From Phascolarctobacterium succinatutens CAG:287 (lineage in GTDB: Bacteria > Bacillota > Negativicutes > Acidaminococcales > Acidaminococcaceae): DNA of 64,000 nt. Shown here piece after piece: positions 34,498 to 41,860 of this stretch (its first letter is position 1; each line of letters opens with the position of its first letter). The notes beneath the pieces were generated by a model. That model was not told the DNA's origin. It ran no database searches and saw only the letters and a list, made by a program, of their open reading frames with translations. Position numbers and translations under genes: made by a program. The stretch covers positions 13,396-77,395 of the forward strand of contig NZ_FR892814.1 of assembly GCF_000434895.1 (NCBI RefSeq). Reading direction: 5' to 3'.

Positions 34498-34995
34498 ATG
34501 AACGGACAGGAATATTTACAGCAATTGGAGCAGCGTCTTGCTCACTATTACGATAAGAAGCCTTTGCCGAAGGCTCCGGCGTTCGTCCTTGCGGCAGAGC
34601 TGAACGCTGCGGACGAAGGCTATTTCATCATACCTAATTTAAAGACCTACAGTGTGCAGCACAACGAATATCTTTATGCGGCACGCTTCGACAAGCAGCT
34701 CACTGCAGAAATGGCTGCGCCCTATCTGCAGTTCACCAAGGAAGCTATGGCGGCGCTCAAAACCACTACCGAGCACATGAGCAGCATCTATGCCCTGGTG
34801 TTTATCTGCGAAGCAGGAGTTGATGACAAAACTCTTGCAGACCTGCAGAAGCTCAGGCAGCACAAGGACTACTGCTTCACCCTGAAGGGCTGGTCTGATC
34901 TAGCTTTATATATTGTAGACATCCCGGCGCAGAGGCTTTATTGCAACAAAGCAGGCGCTAAGGAAAAGGCGCTCTTTGAGTTTGCCAAAGCTTAA
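34498..34995 (+). CDS. Unknown cytoplasmic protein downstream of the LytTR-PAS gene
   Basis: A 165-residue protein without signal peptide or membrane segments, not recognised. It shows an alpha/beta pattern: an N-terminal helix (YLQQLEQRLAHYY), strands (AFVLAAELNA, GYFIIPNLKTYSV, EYLYAARF), a helical middle and strands at the end (LALYIVDI). AGGAAG precedes the ATG, 18 bases after the regulator gene, so the two form one operon that ends at the large hairpin 35053-35110. A partner or modulator of the LytTR-PAS protein is possible, but that is only inference from the operon. Confidence 0.7.
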   Translation: MNGQEYLQQLEQRLAHYYDKKPLPKAPAFVLAAELNAADEGYFIIPNLKTYSVQHNEYLYAARFDKQLTAEMAAPYLQFTKEAMAALKTTTEHMSSIYALVFICEAGVDDKTLADLQKLRQHKDYCFTLKGWSDLALYIVDIPAQRLYCNKAGAKEKALFEFAKA

Positions 34996-35052
34996 TGCTT
35001 GTCGCTTCACACTAGACAAGTTATTTCTCCAAGGAAAAAATAAATCGTATAC

Positions 35053-35110
35053 AGCTGTTAAGTATTTGCACATTCTGTACAAATCTTAACAGCTTTTTCT
35101 TTTTTTTAAG
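35053..35110 (+). terminator. Terminator after the LytTR-PAS operon
   Basis: Arms AGCTGTTAAG (35053-35062) and CTTAACAGCT (35085-35094) enclose an inner hairpin (TTTG-ACA / TGT-CAAA). A T-rich tract to about 35107 follows. Confidence 0.8.
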
Positions 35111-35136
35111 TTAATAAATAATTCTGTGACAATTCG

Positions 35137-35164
35137 TTGACATTAGAAGCAAATGTGGTATACT
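35137..35164 (+). promoter_or_regulatory. Promoter of cstA
   Basis: A perfect -35 TTGACA (35137-35142), a 16-base spacer and -10 TATACT (35159-35164) preceded by TGG. The leader of about 85 bases contains an inverted repeat (TGCAC / GTGCA). Confidence 0.75.
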
Positions 35165-35255
35165 ATTTCTATGTTGCACACGAGATATAGAGTGCACTAG
35201 TAGTTATTATTTTCTAAATTGTTTATTTTGCAATGATGCAAAAGGGAAAGAAAGG

Positions 35256-36881
35256 ATGTTATTTATGAGTGGTTTATTGTTGCTTGTAGGCTCAATGGTT
35301 ATCTTCTTTGTTGCCTACGTAACCTATGGTTCCTGGCTGTGTAAAAAGTGGGGTGTTGACCCTACCCGTAAGACCCCGGCTGAGAGATTGTGCGATAACA
35401 TCGACTATATGCCGACCAAGCCCGCTGTATTGATGGGCCATCACTTCTCCTCCATCGCCGGTGCCGGTCCTATCGTTGGTCCTATCACCGCTGCTGTATT
35501 CGGTTGGGTTCCTGTAATGCTGTGGATTTTAATCGGCAGTATCTTCTTCGGCGGCGTGCACGACTTTGGTGCTCTGTACTCCTCCATCCGTTTTGATGGC
35601 AAAACCATCGGCCAGATTATCGATGCAACTCTGGGCAAGAGCGGTAAGTTCCTCTTCTCCATTTTCGCATACGTAACTCTGCTGGTTGTTATCGCTGCTT
35701 TCGCTAACATCGTAGCAGCTACCTTCGTAGCAAGCCCGCAGGCTGCAACAGCTTCCCTGCTGTTCATCGTGCTGGCTGTTATCTTCGGCTTCTCCGTATA
35801 TCGCTGCGGTCTGAGCCTCGGCGTAGGCACCGTTATCGGTGTTATCATGCTGGTTGTTGCAATCGCTATCGGCAACATGTATCCGCTGCACCTGAGCAAA
35901 AACGTATGGGTTTGCATCCTGATGGTTTACATCTTCGTTGCTTCCATCGCTCCTGTCTGGATTCTGCTGCAGCCGCGTGACTATCTGAACTCCTTCCTGC
36001 TGTATGCCTGCATCGCATTCGCTCTGGTTGGTATCGCAATTTATCAGCCTTCCATGCAGCTGCCGGCATTCACCACCTTTGATCCTTCCGGCAAAGGCAC
36101 CAACCCGATGTTCCCGATGCTGTTCGTAACCGTTGCCTGCGGTGCTATCAGTGGTTTCCACTCCCTGGTATCCTCCGGTACTACCTCCAAACAGCTCGAT
36201 AGCGAAGGCAATGCTAAGCTCATCGGCTACGGCTCCATGCTGCTTGAAGGCGTGCTGGCTGTAGTTGCAGTTGTTGCTGTAGGCTATGTTGGCGGCGACA
36301 AGCTGACCGAGCTGCTGAAAAACGGTGGTCCTGTAAACGTATTCGCTGATGGCGTTGGTACCTTCATGACCAAGCTCGGCTTCTCCTTCGGCGTAGCTAA
36401 AGGCTTCGTTGCTCTGACCATCTCCGCTTTCGCTATGACTACTCTGGATACCGCAACCCGTCTGGGCCGCTTCATTTTCCAGGAGCTGTTCACTAAGGTT
36501 AATCCGAAAACCGGTGAAACACAAGGCAATGTTCTCACCAACCCGTTTGTTGCTACTTTGATTACCGTTGTACTGTCCGGTTATATGTCCCTTGGTTCCT
36601 ACCTCACCATCTGGCCGATTTTCGGTGCTGCTAACCAGCTGTTGGCTGCCCTCTCCCTGTTGGCTGTCGGTGTATGGCTGAAGAGCGTTGGCCGTGACAA
36701 CCTGATGGTTCTCATCCCGATGGCATTTATGTTCTGTGTAACCTTGGTTGCACTGGCACAAATCATCTTCGCTAACATGGCAGCTCATATCATTACCGCT
36801 GCATTGGGTTCTGTACTCTTCATCCTGGCAATTGCACTGTTCCTGGAAGCAAGAAAGTATCTCTTCGGTGGTGCAAAATAA
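35256..36881 (+). CDS. cstA: Carbon starvation protein A (CstA-family transporter)
   Basis: Polytopic inner-membrane protein of 541 residues with about 15 hydrophobic segments. CstA proteins take up pyruvate or small peptides. Family marks are the N-terminal YGSWL, MGHHFSSIAGAGPIVGPITA, and FGGVHDFGALYSSIR, and later SGFHSLVSSGTTSKQL and TTLDTATRLGRFI. It lacks the longer C-terminus of the E. coli protein. Two in-frame ATGs are possible: 35256 (AAGGG at 9 bases) and 35265 (AAAGG at 9 bases); the difference is three residues. It is a single-gene unit with its own promoter and terminator. Confidence 0.94.
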   Translation: MLFMSGLLLLVGSMVIFFVAYVTYGSWLCKKWGVDPTRKTPAERLCDNIDYMPTKPAVLMGHHFSSIAGAGPIVGPITAAVFGWVPVMLWILIGSIFFGGVHDFGALYSSIRFDGKTIGQIIDATLGKSGKFLFSIFAYVTLLVVIAAFANIVAATFVASPQAATASLLFIVLAVIFGFSVYRCGLSLGVGTVIGVIMLVVAIAIGNMYPLHLSKNVWVCILMVYIFVASIAPVWILLQPRDYLNSFLLYACIAFALVGIAIYQPSMQLPAFTTFDPSGKGTNPMFPMLFVTVACGAISGFHSLVSSGTTSKQLDSEGNAKLIGYGSMLLEGVLAVVAVVAVGYVGGDKLTELLKNGGPVNVFADGVGTFMTKLGFSFGVAKGFVALTISAFAMTTLDTATRLGRFIFQELFTKVNPKTGETQGNVLTNPFVATLITVVLSGYMSLGSYLTIWPIFGAANQLLAALSLLAVGVWLKSVGRDNLMVLIPMAFMFCVTLVALAQIIFANMAAHIITAALGSVLFILAIALFLEARKYLFGGAK

Positions 36882-36918
36882 CCAAATATGCTCTAAGCAT
36901 TAAACACTGAACGTGTTC

Positions 36919-36953
36919 AATGGCTGTTACGAATTTCGTAGCAGCCATTTTTT
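36919..36953 (+). terminator. Terminator of cstA
   Basis: A 13-bp stem (arms 36919-36931 and 36937-36949, one G-T wobble) has a 5-base loop. TTTTTT follows. Confidence 0.88.
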
Positions 36954-36971
36954 ATGACAGATTTTGTCTAA

Positions 36972-37000
36972 TTGATTTTTTATATAATATATAGTATGAT
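36972..37000 (+). promoter_or_regulatory. Promoter of the HicB-like gene
   Basis: -35 TTGATT (36972-36977), a 17-base spacer and -10 TATGAT (36995-37000). Confidence 0.55.
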
Positions 37001-37042
37001 AAGTAAAGGATGCGTTATCTTAGAAAGGTTAAGGTGAAGCAG

Positions 37043-37417
37043 ATGAAAAAAGACTTTAACTATTACATGTCCTTAAACTATCCTGTTGAAATCATCGTTA
37101 TTCCCGAAGATGAAGGCGGCGGTTACTTTGCCTGCATCCCCCTGCTCCCCGGTTGTTGGAGTGATGGCGAAACCTTTGAGGAAGCATACAAAAATATCTT
37201 GGAGGTAAAAGGTCTCTGGCTTGAAGATATGCTCGACCGCGGTTTGCCCATCAATGAGCCAAATATGAAGCCCCGTTTTAGCGGCAGGTTCGTAGTGCGT
37301 GTACCCAAAACACTGCACCGCCTGCTGGCCGAAGAATCAGAGCGTGAGGGCATCAGCCTGAACCAGTTCGTCAACAACTCGCTGGCCTTTGCTGTTGGCC
37401 AAAAGCTTGCACACTAA
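37043..37417 (+). CDS. HicB-like protein (antitoxin family) without HicA
   Basis: A 124-residue protein. The N-terminal half has the HicB fold (a partly degraded RNase-H-like domain: YPVEIIVIPEDEGGGYFACIPLLPGCWSDGETFEEAYKNI). The C-terminal part is a ribbon-helix-helix (FVVRVPKTLHRLLAEESEREGISLNQFVNNSLAFAV). AAGGTGAAG precedes the ATG at 37043. The toxin partner HicA (about 60 residues with a conserved His) should lie immediately beside it, but there is no room for it. The gene has its own promoter and terminator, so it is an orphan antitoxin or a stand-alone regulator. Confidence 0.87.
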   Translation: MKKDFNYYMSLNYPVEIIVIPEDEGGGYFACIPLLPGCWSDGETFEEAYKNILEVKGLWLEDMLDRGLPINEPNMKPRFSGRFVVRVPKTLHRLLAEESEREGISLNQFVNNSLAFAVGQKLAH

Positions 37418-37423
37418 AAAACG

Positions 37424-37455
37424 GCTCCCCGATACGATTTAACGTATCGGGGAGC
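37424..37455. terminator. Bidirectional terminator
   Basis: A perfect 13-bp GC-rich stem (arms GCTCCCCGATACG at 37424-37436 and CGTATCGGGGAGC at 37443-37455) with a 6-base loop sits between the convergent HicB-like gene and the nuclease pseudogene. Confidence 0.88.
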
Positions 37456-37467
37456 TTTGTTGTTATA

Positions 37468-38294
37468 TTACGCACTCAGTTTTGAGGCCAGTTCACGCAC
37501 CTCTGCTTCTGAAAGTTTAGAAAGACGGACTGTTCTTTCAATACTTTCACCTTCGCTCAAAAGCTCTTTAGCCAATTCAACGTTACGTGCCTGTGCTTTT
37601 TCAGTTGCCTCTTTTGCCACTGCTTCGGCTTTTCTTGCAGCATATTCTTCAATTACGTCAGTCATTTTTGCTTCGCCCTCCTTGCTGTATTTCAAAAATT
37701 CCATGCGCTCGGCAAATTCATGGTAATGCAGATTCTTTGGCTCTGTGCAATATAAATCCTGCATCAGTTTACCAAGCGCTGTATCATCTCGACGTTGGCT
37801 GTTAACATAGATAATGTGCGAACCATCTTCAAAGCATTTCGCATTTTCATCGATTCTGCGCCTGATATTATACAGTGGCAGATTATCGTGCAAGACATCT
37901 TTTCTGTGATAAAAATCACGTAGGTATCCGGCAGCTCTTCGTAAAGCTTACCAGGCTGGAGGAAGTGAGTATCAAGAATACTACTATAAAATCTGGCGCG
38001 TCTTGCAGGTGCGCCTTCATCGCTTCTCTGCACCTCTACGTTAAAATAACGTCCTTTGCTATCCTGCGCTAAAATATCCAGTTGCGAAGAATGTCCGTAG
38101 ATGTTTTGAATAAAGCTCTGTATTCTGACATTCTTCACTTTAATTTTATCATCTCCCAGGATAATGCGCAAGAAAACCTGCGCTGCTTCTTTGTTGTCGT
38201 CAAGCATGAAATTCATAAACCTGTTGTTCATCATACAAAGGCTACGGATGACATGCTTGATTTCACTGTCTTGACTTGATTCATTTGTCTGCAT
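37468..38294 (-). pseudogene. Frameshifted Rpn-family PD-(D/E)XK nuclease
   Basis: Two overlapping minus-strand frames together make one full Rpn/transposase-associated nuclease of about 275 residues. The N-terminal part (38294 to about 37900) carries the nuclease core, with LDILAQDSKGRYFNVEVQ as the D...ExQ motif, and runs to DTYVIFITEK. The C-terminal part continues from DNLPLYNIRRRIDENAKCF in the -1 frame to 37468. The break lies near 37895-37903, where GAAAAGATGTC would need one extra G. The slip site is not a canonical heptamer, so a recent single-base loss is more likely than programmed frameshifting. Catalytic residues are intact in the first part, and the C-terminus ends in a charged helix. 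Confidence 0.82.
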
Positions 38295-38312
38295 TACTTC
38301 AACTCCCTTCTT

Positions 38313-38404
38313 AATAAAAAACGCCTTATGTACTACTCAATAATACATAAGGCGTTCGTGACGCTGCAGTGACCATGCTCCAGGCAGGTGTGCAAAATCT
38401 TACG
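38313..38404 (-). ncRNA. Candidate leader / small RNA upstream of the nuclease pseudogene
   Basis: The promoter 38410-38438 should start a transcript near 38404. It meets a strong terminator hairpin (38320-38356) about 50 bases later, just before the nuclease ribosome-binding site (AAGAAGGGAG). Within the leader, GCGT (near 38362) could pair with the ACGC that opens the terminator arm, which would form a competing hairpin. This is promoter / leader / terminator / gene architecture typical of attenuation, or a short stand-alone RNA. Confidence 0.4.
38320..38356 (-). terminator. Terminator-like hairpin in the leader of the nuclease gene
   Basis: Perfect 13-bp arms AACGCCTTATGTA (38320-38332) and TACATAAGGCGTT (38344-38356). 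On the minus strand TTTTTT follows. Its apex resembles that of the hairpin at 57067-57104. Confidence 0.8.
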
Positions 38405-38409
38405 GTCTT

Positions 38410-38438
38410 ATATTAACAGATAATCGTGATAATGTCAA
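38410..38438 (-). promoter_or_regulatory. Promoter of the nuclease leader
   Basis: On the minus strand, a perfect -35 TTGACA (38433-38438), a 17-base spacer and -10 TAATAT (38410-38415). The remaining bases 38440-38590 hold nothing I can assign. Confidence 0.65.
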
Positions 38439-38597
38439 GAATTATTAGAAAGGTTTTAAATTACCAAAAACTCCAGTAAACCGTCAGGTAGCAGGCATTT
38501 TCTGCTTAAGGATATCGCTATTGTTGAGCTTCGGCTCATCCTTGCCGCAACCGATAGTTGCGGCTGCCAGCAGCGCCATTTAATTCACATTTACAAG

Positions 38598-38639
38598 AAA
38601 GCCTGCCAGCTGCAACAACAGTTACAACAGACAGGCTTT
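38598..38639 (-). terminator. Terminator of xerC-codY
   Basis: Arms AAAGCCTG (38598-38605) and CAGGCTTT (38632-38639) enclose a 26-base loop with a smaller internal pairing. It is followed on the minus strand by a T-rich stretch, 30 bases after the codY stop. Confidence 0.6.
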
Positions 38640-38670
38640 GTTATTTATATATAGAAGCTTTACAAAAATC

Positions 38671-39441
38671 TTAGGATCTCTTCTTCAGTTCTTCAAACAG
38701 CATAGGATTCAGCACGCGGATGTAGGTACCCTTCATGCCCAGGGATTTGGTCTCAATCAGGCCGGCACTTTCAAATTTACGCAGTGCATTAACGATAACG
38801 GAACGGGTAATGCCAACGCGGTCAGCAATCTTGGAAGCAACCAGCAGGCCCTCATTGCCGTGCAGCTCGCCCATGATGTTGACAATAGCTTCCAGCTCGG
38901 AATAGGACAAGGTGGAGAAAGCAACCTGTACAGTCGCCTTCTTGCGGATTTCTTCGGAAACTACTGCTTCGCGGTCATGCAGGATTTCTACGCCCAAAAC
39001 AGTAGCAGCATATTCTGCCAGCAGCAGGTCGTCATCATTAAACTCTGCATCATATTTAGCAACAATTAAGGTACCAAGACGTTCACCATTGCCATAAATA
39101 GGTACAACGGTAGTCATCTTGCCATTGAAAATACATTTTGTATCAGCAACAAAGGAACAGTTTTGGTTCTGATGAGGAATATTAGCTAATGTTTCCTTAA
39201 CGCTCATGATGAAGCTCAGATAGTCTTCCGGGAAGCGCATATCATCAAGCACCTGCTCACGCATGATGTCACATTCAAACTCGTGAATCAGCGCGTAACC
39301 CTTTACGCCGCCCTTACGGCCTACGATGTAGGTGTTTGCTTCGATAACGTCACGCAGCAGTTGTGCAATAGCGTTAAACTCAACCTTATCTCCTTTTTGT
39401 AAGAGCTTGTTAATCTTTCTTGTCTTTTCCAACAATTTCAT
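38671..39441 (-). CDS. codY: GTP-sensing global transcriptional repressor CodY
   Basis: A 256-residue regulator that senses GTP and branched-chain amino acids and controls nutrient-limitation genes in Firmicutes. An N-terminal GAF domain (start MKLLEKTRKINKLLQ, then VPIYGNGERLGTL and the AEYAATVLGVEILH linker helix) is followed by the C-terminal winged helix, whose recognition helix lies in SKIADRVGITRSVIVNALRKFESAG. AGGAGGG precedes the ATG. It lies 21 bases after xerC and is surely co-transcribed with it. The hslV-hslU pair that usually separates them is absent here. Confidence 0.97.
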   Translation of the reverse strand: MKLLEKTRKINKLLQKGDKVEFNAIAQLLRDVIEANTYIVGRKGGVKGYALIHEFECDIMREQVLDDMRFPEDYLSFIMSVKETLANIPHQNQNCSFVADTKCIFNGKMTTVVPIYGNGERLGTLIVAKYDAEFNDDDLLLAEYAATVLGVEILHDREAVVSEEIRKKATVQVAFSTLSYSELEAIVNIMGELHGNEGLLVASKIADRVGITRSVIVNALRKFESAGLIETKSLGMKGTYIRVLNPMLFEELKKRS

Positions 39442-39462
39442 TCTTTTCCCTCCTAAAAAAAA

Positions 39463-40374
39463 TTATGCCCTCGGATGATTCTTCTTGTAAACATTAGTCA
39501 CATGTTCATTTGAAACGTGCGTATAAATTTGTGTTGTTGATAAATTCGCATGTCCTAAAAGCTCCTGTACTGCTCGCAAGTCAGCACCATGCTCCAAAAG
39601 ATGCGTCGCGAAGGAATGGCGTATCGTATGCGGACTGACATTTTTATGCAGCGCCAGCATATTAATATATTTCTCTAAAATACGCCTTACGCTGCGGTCC
39701 GTAAGCCTGCCGCCGCGGTTGTTGACAAAAATGAACTCATGCTCCTCATGATACTTGAGCATTAGCTGCTGTCGTACGGGATAATAGCCGCTTAATGCTG
39801 CGCAGCAGGTATGTCCCACCGGCACAACTCTTTCCTTATTACCCTTGCCCAGCAAAAGCACGAAGCGATTGCTGAGGTCTACCCTTTCCAGGGTAAGGCC
39901 TACAAGCTCGGATACACGGCAGCCGGTTGCATAAAGCATCTCCAGCACCGCCTGATCACGAACGCCTAATACTTTGCTTTTATCAGGCATTATCAGTAGC
40001 TCGTTAACTTCAATTTCGTCTAAAAAAACTGGCAGCTTCTTTTCCAGCTTAGGCGTGCGCACCTTGGTCAGCGGACTATATTCAATAACCGCTTCACGCA
40101 CAAGATATTTGAAGAAGGATCGTAAAGCAGATATTCTGCGTGCAATTGTCCTGCGCGCATACTGCTTTTCGTTAAGCTCTGCGAGATACCCACGCACATC
40201 TAAAGGACCTACCTGTTGCCAGAAAAAATCCTGCTTAGCCTTGCGGCGCAACATAAACTCGGCAAAAGCAGCTAAATCCTTCTGATAGCTTTCAATAGTA
40301 TGCCAGGAACAATTTTTTTCAACCTCCAGATAGGTTAAGAACCTTTCAGGAAAGTTAATATTAGTTCTACTCAT
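39463..40374 (-). CDS. xerC: Tyrosine recombinase XerC
   Basis: A 303-residue site-specific recombinase that resolves chromosome dimers at dif together with XerD. It has an N-terminal SAM-like core-binding domain. The C-terminal catalytic domain carries Arg153 (GCRVSEL), Lys177 (GKGNKER), His249-x-x-Arg252 (HTIRHSF), His275 (LLGHANLS) and the nucleophile Tyr284 (IYTHVS). It is chromosomal housekeeping, not an integrase, judged by its operon with codY. The same pair is part of the conserved topA-trmFO-xerC-hslVU-codY block in many Firmicutes. Confidence 0.95.
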   Translation of the reverse strand: MSRTNINFPERFLTYLEVEKNCSWHTIESYQKDLAAFAEFMLRRKAKQDFFWQQVGPLDVRGYLAELNEKQYARRTIARRISALRSFFKYLVREAVIEYSPLTKVRTPKLEKKLPVFLDEIEVNELLIMPDKSKVLGVRDQAVLEMLYATGCRVSELVGLTLERVDLSNRFVLLLGKGNKERVVPVGHTCCAALSGYYPVRQQLMLKYHEEHEFIFVNNRGGRLTDRSVRRILEKYINMLALHKNVSPHTIRHSFATHLLEHGADLRAVQELLGHANLSTTQIYTHVSNEHVTNVYKKNHPRA

Positions 40375-40395
40375 CTTCTTAAAATACCTTTACTT

Positions 40396-40424
40396 ATTTT
40401 ATCACACAAAACCGCAAGAATCAA
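40396..40424 (-). promoter_or_regulatory. Promoter of xerC-codY
   Basis: On the minus strand, -35 TTGATT (40419-40424), a 17-base spacer and -10 TAAAAT (40396-40401). Confidence 0.55.
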
Positions 40425-40469
40425 GACAATATTGTTATTCTTTCTAATTTTCTAACAGCTTTACAACCC

Positions 40470-40532
40470 TTGAAAAAAACAGTGCCAAAGAAAGCACTGT
40501 TTCATCCTTGAACCAGCAGTCATATGTTACGA
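40470..40532 (-). ncRNA. Candidate short transcript upstream of xerC
   Basis: Between the cobalamin-operon terminator and xerC there is a second promoter (40538-40566), followed about 60 bases later by an intrinsic terminator (40477-40502). No ORF with a ribosome-binding site is present. Either a small RNA of about 60 bases or an attenuated leader of xerC-codY is possible. Confidence 0.35.
40477..40502 (-). terminator. Terminator of the short transcript upstream of xerC
   Basis: Arms AAACAGTGC (40477-40485) and GCACTGTTT (40494-40502). On the minus strand a seven-T run follows. Confidence 0.75.
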
Positions 40533-40537
40533 AAACT

Positions 40538-40566
40538 ATCGTATACCATAAAAACTGATTTGTCAA
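40538..40566 (-). promoter_or_regulatory. Promoter of the short transcript upstream of xerC
   Basis: On the minus strand, a perfect -35 TTGACA (40561-40566), a 17-base spacer and -10 TACGAT (40538-40543). Confidence 0.5.
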
Positions 40567-40602
40567 GTTATTATAAATTATTTTGCTATTTTGTCAAAAT
40601 TA

Positions 40603-40638
40603 ACGCCATAATTGTAGCTTAATATACAATTATGGCGT
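40603..40638 (-). terminator. Terminator of the cobalamin operon
   Basis: A perfect 14-bp stem (arms ACGCCATAATTGTA at 40603-40616 and TACAATTATGGCGT at 40625-40638) with an 8-base loop lies 26 bases after the last gene, followed by TTAATTTT on the minus strand. Confidence 0.8.
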
Positions 40639-40663
40639 ATGAATTATAATTCTTAATAAGAAT

Positions 40664-41293
40664 TTATTTGCGAGTCAGCTTATAGATGAGCGCATTGCAG
40701 ATAGCTGCAGCAACGTTGCTGCCACCCTTGCGACCGCGGGCAACGATATAAGGAATGCCGGTCTTCATGATGATTTCCTTGGATTCCACAACATTTACAA
40801 AGCCAACGGGTACGCCGATAACCAGCTCCGGTTTAATCTTACCTTCTTTTACTAACTCGTCCAGACGAACCAGTGCAGTCGGTGCGTTGCCTACGGCAAT
40901 AATTACCGGGCCTTCGATGGTGCAGGCCTTTTCCATGCAGGCAGCGGCTCTGGTGGAGCCGGCCTCCTTAGCACGTGCAGCCACGTCAGGATCTGCCATG
41001 AAGCAGACAGCCTTAGCGCCCAGCTTGCTCAGGCCCATTTTGTTGATGCCGGTGCAGGCCATATTGGTATCTGTAACAATGGTAGCACCCTTTTGCAGTG
41101 CAACCAGTGCCTTCTCTACTACGCCGTCAGAAAACAGCATATTGCGGGCATAATCAAAGTCAGCGGAGGTATGGATAACGCGCTTAACGATATCAATTTT
41201 CTCCTCATCAATATGAATTTGGCCTAATTCCTCGCCAATAATTTCCATACTGCGTTTTTCAATGTCAGCGGGTAAAACATTTTGTAAATGCAT
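40664..41293 (-). CDS. cbiC: Cobalt-precorrin-8 methylmutase
   Basis: Moves the methyl group from C11 to C12, giving cobyrinate. The 209-residue length fits CbiC/CobH. The catalytic His lies in RVIHTSADFDYA, and the family segments TDTNMACTGINK, VGNAPTAL and GVPVGFVNVVESKE are clear. It is the last gene of the cobalamin operon, 36 bases after cobO, with AAAGGTAGTG before the ATG. It is out of pathway order, since the enzyme acts before cbiA. Confidence 0.96.
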   Translation of the reverse strand: MHLQNVLPADIEKRSMEIIGEELGQIHIDEEKIDIVKRVIHTSADFDYARNMLFSDGVVEKALVALQKGATIVTDTNMACTGINKMGLSKLGAKAVCFMADPDVAARAKEAGSTRAAACMEKACTIEGPVIIAVGNAPTALVRLDELVKEGKIKPELVIGVPVGFVNVVESKEIIMKTGIPYIVARGRKGGSNVAAAICNALIYKLTRK

Positions 41294-41329
41294 TATTTTA
41301 CACTACCTTTCTTCATGATATACTGCAAA

Positions 41330-41860
41330 TTATTTTTCAATACCTACGCGCGCAGGAATGCCTCTTTTGAAGGGATGCTTACGCATGCAGACCTCGGATA
41401 CATAATCAGCCAGCTCCACCAGCTCCGGCGCCGGGTTACGTCCTGTCATAACAACCTCCAGCTCCTGCGGCTTGTTCTTCAGAAACTCGACCAAAGCAGC
41501 CTGGTCAAATACGCCAGTATTGCAGGCACCGATGATTTCGTCAAAAATAAGCAGGTCGATATGCTCATGAGCACATTTTTGCTTAACCTTGTCAAAAAGC
41601 ACCATGTGCTCGCGCTTAACCTCTGCCTTTTCCTCATCGTTCATCTGGAAGGTGAACTTCTTTGTTTCCTTACCGCGCATTACCTCAATATTCGGCAGCA
41701 GTGCCAGGCTCGCAAGCTCGCCTGTCGGCCTGCTTTTGAGGAACTGCACTATCAGCACATGGTTGCCATGGCCTGCGCAGCGGATTGACAAGCCCATAGC
41801 AGCGGTAGTTTTTCCCTTGCCATCGCCACAATAAATATGAATGAGTCCACCGTCTTTCAT
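41330..41860 (-). CDS. cobO: Cob(I)yrinic acid a,c-diamide adenosyltransferase
   Basis: CobO/BtuR-type ATP:corrinoid adenosyltransferase of 176 residues that attaches the 5'-deoxyadenosyl ligand. The P-loop is GDGKGKTTAA near the N-terminus. The conserved VLIVQFLKS, the Walker B-like LLIFDEI and TGRNPAPELVELADYVSEV follow. The ATG follows the cbiP stop codon without a gap. Symbol btuR is equally valid. Confidence 0.94.
   Translation of the reverse strand: MKDGGLIHIYCGDGKGKTTAAMGLSIRCAGHGNHVLIVQFLKSRPTGELASLALLPNIEVMRGKETKKFTFQMNDEEKAEVKREHMVLFDKVKQKCAHEHIDLLIFDEIIGACNTGVFDQAALVEFLKNKPQELEVVMTGRNPAPELVELADYVSEVCMRKHPFKRGIPARVGIEK

Noticed and set aside
35529..36788. 419-residue minus-strand frame opposite cstA
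   Set aside because: cstA on the plus strand has strong family motifs, promoter and terminator. The opposite frame has none.
37890..37905. Programmed -1 frameshifting in the nuclease gene
   Set aside because: The site GAAAAGATG does not form an in-frame X-XXY-YYZ heptamer, and no clear downstream pseudoknot is seen. A disabling mutation is simpler.
39463..40374. xerC read as a phage or integrative-element integrase
   Set aside because: Its operon with codY and XerC-type length and motifs point to the housekeeping chromosome-dimer resolvase.
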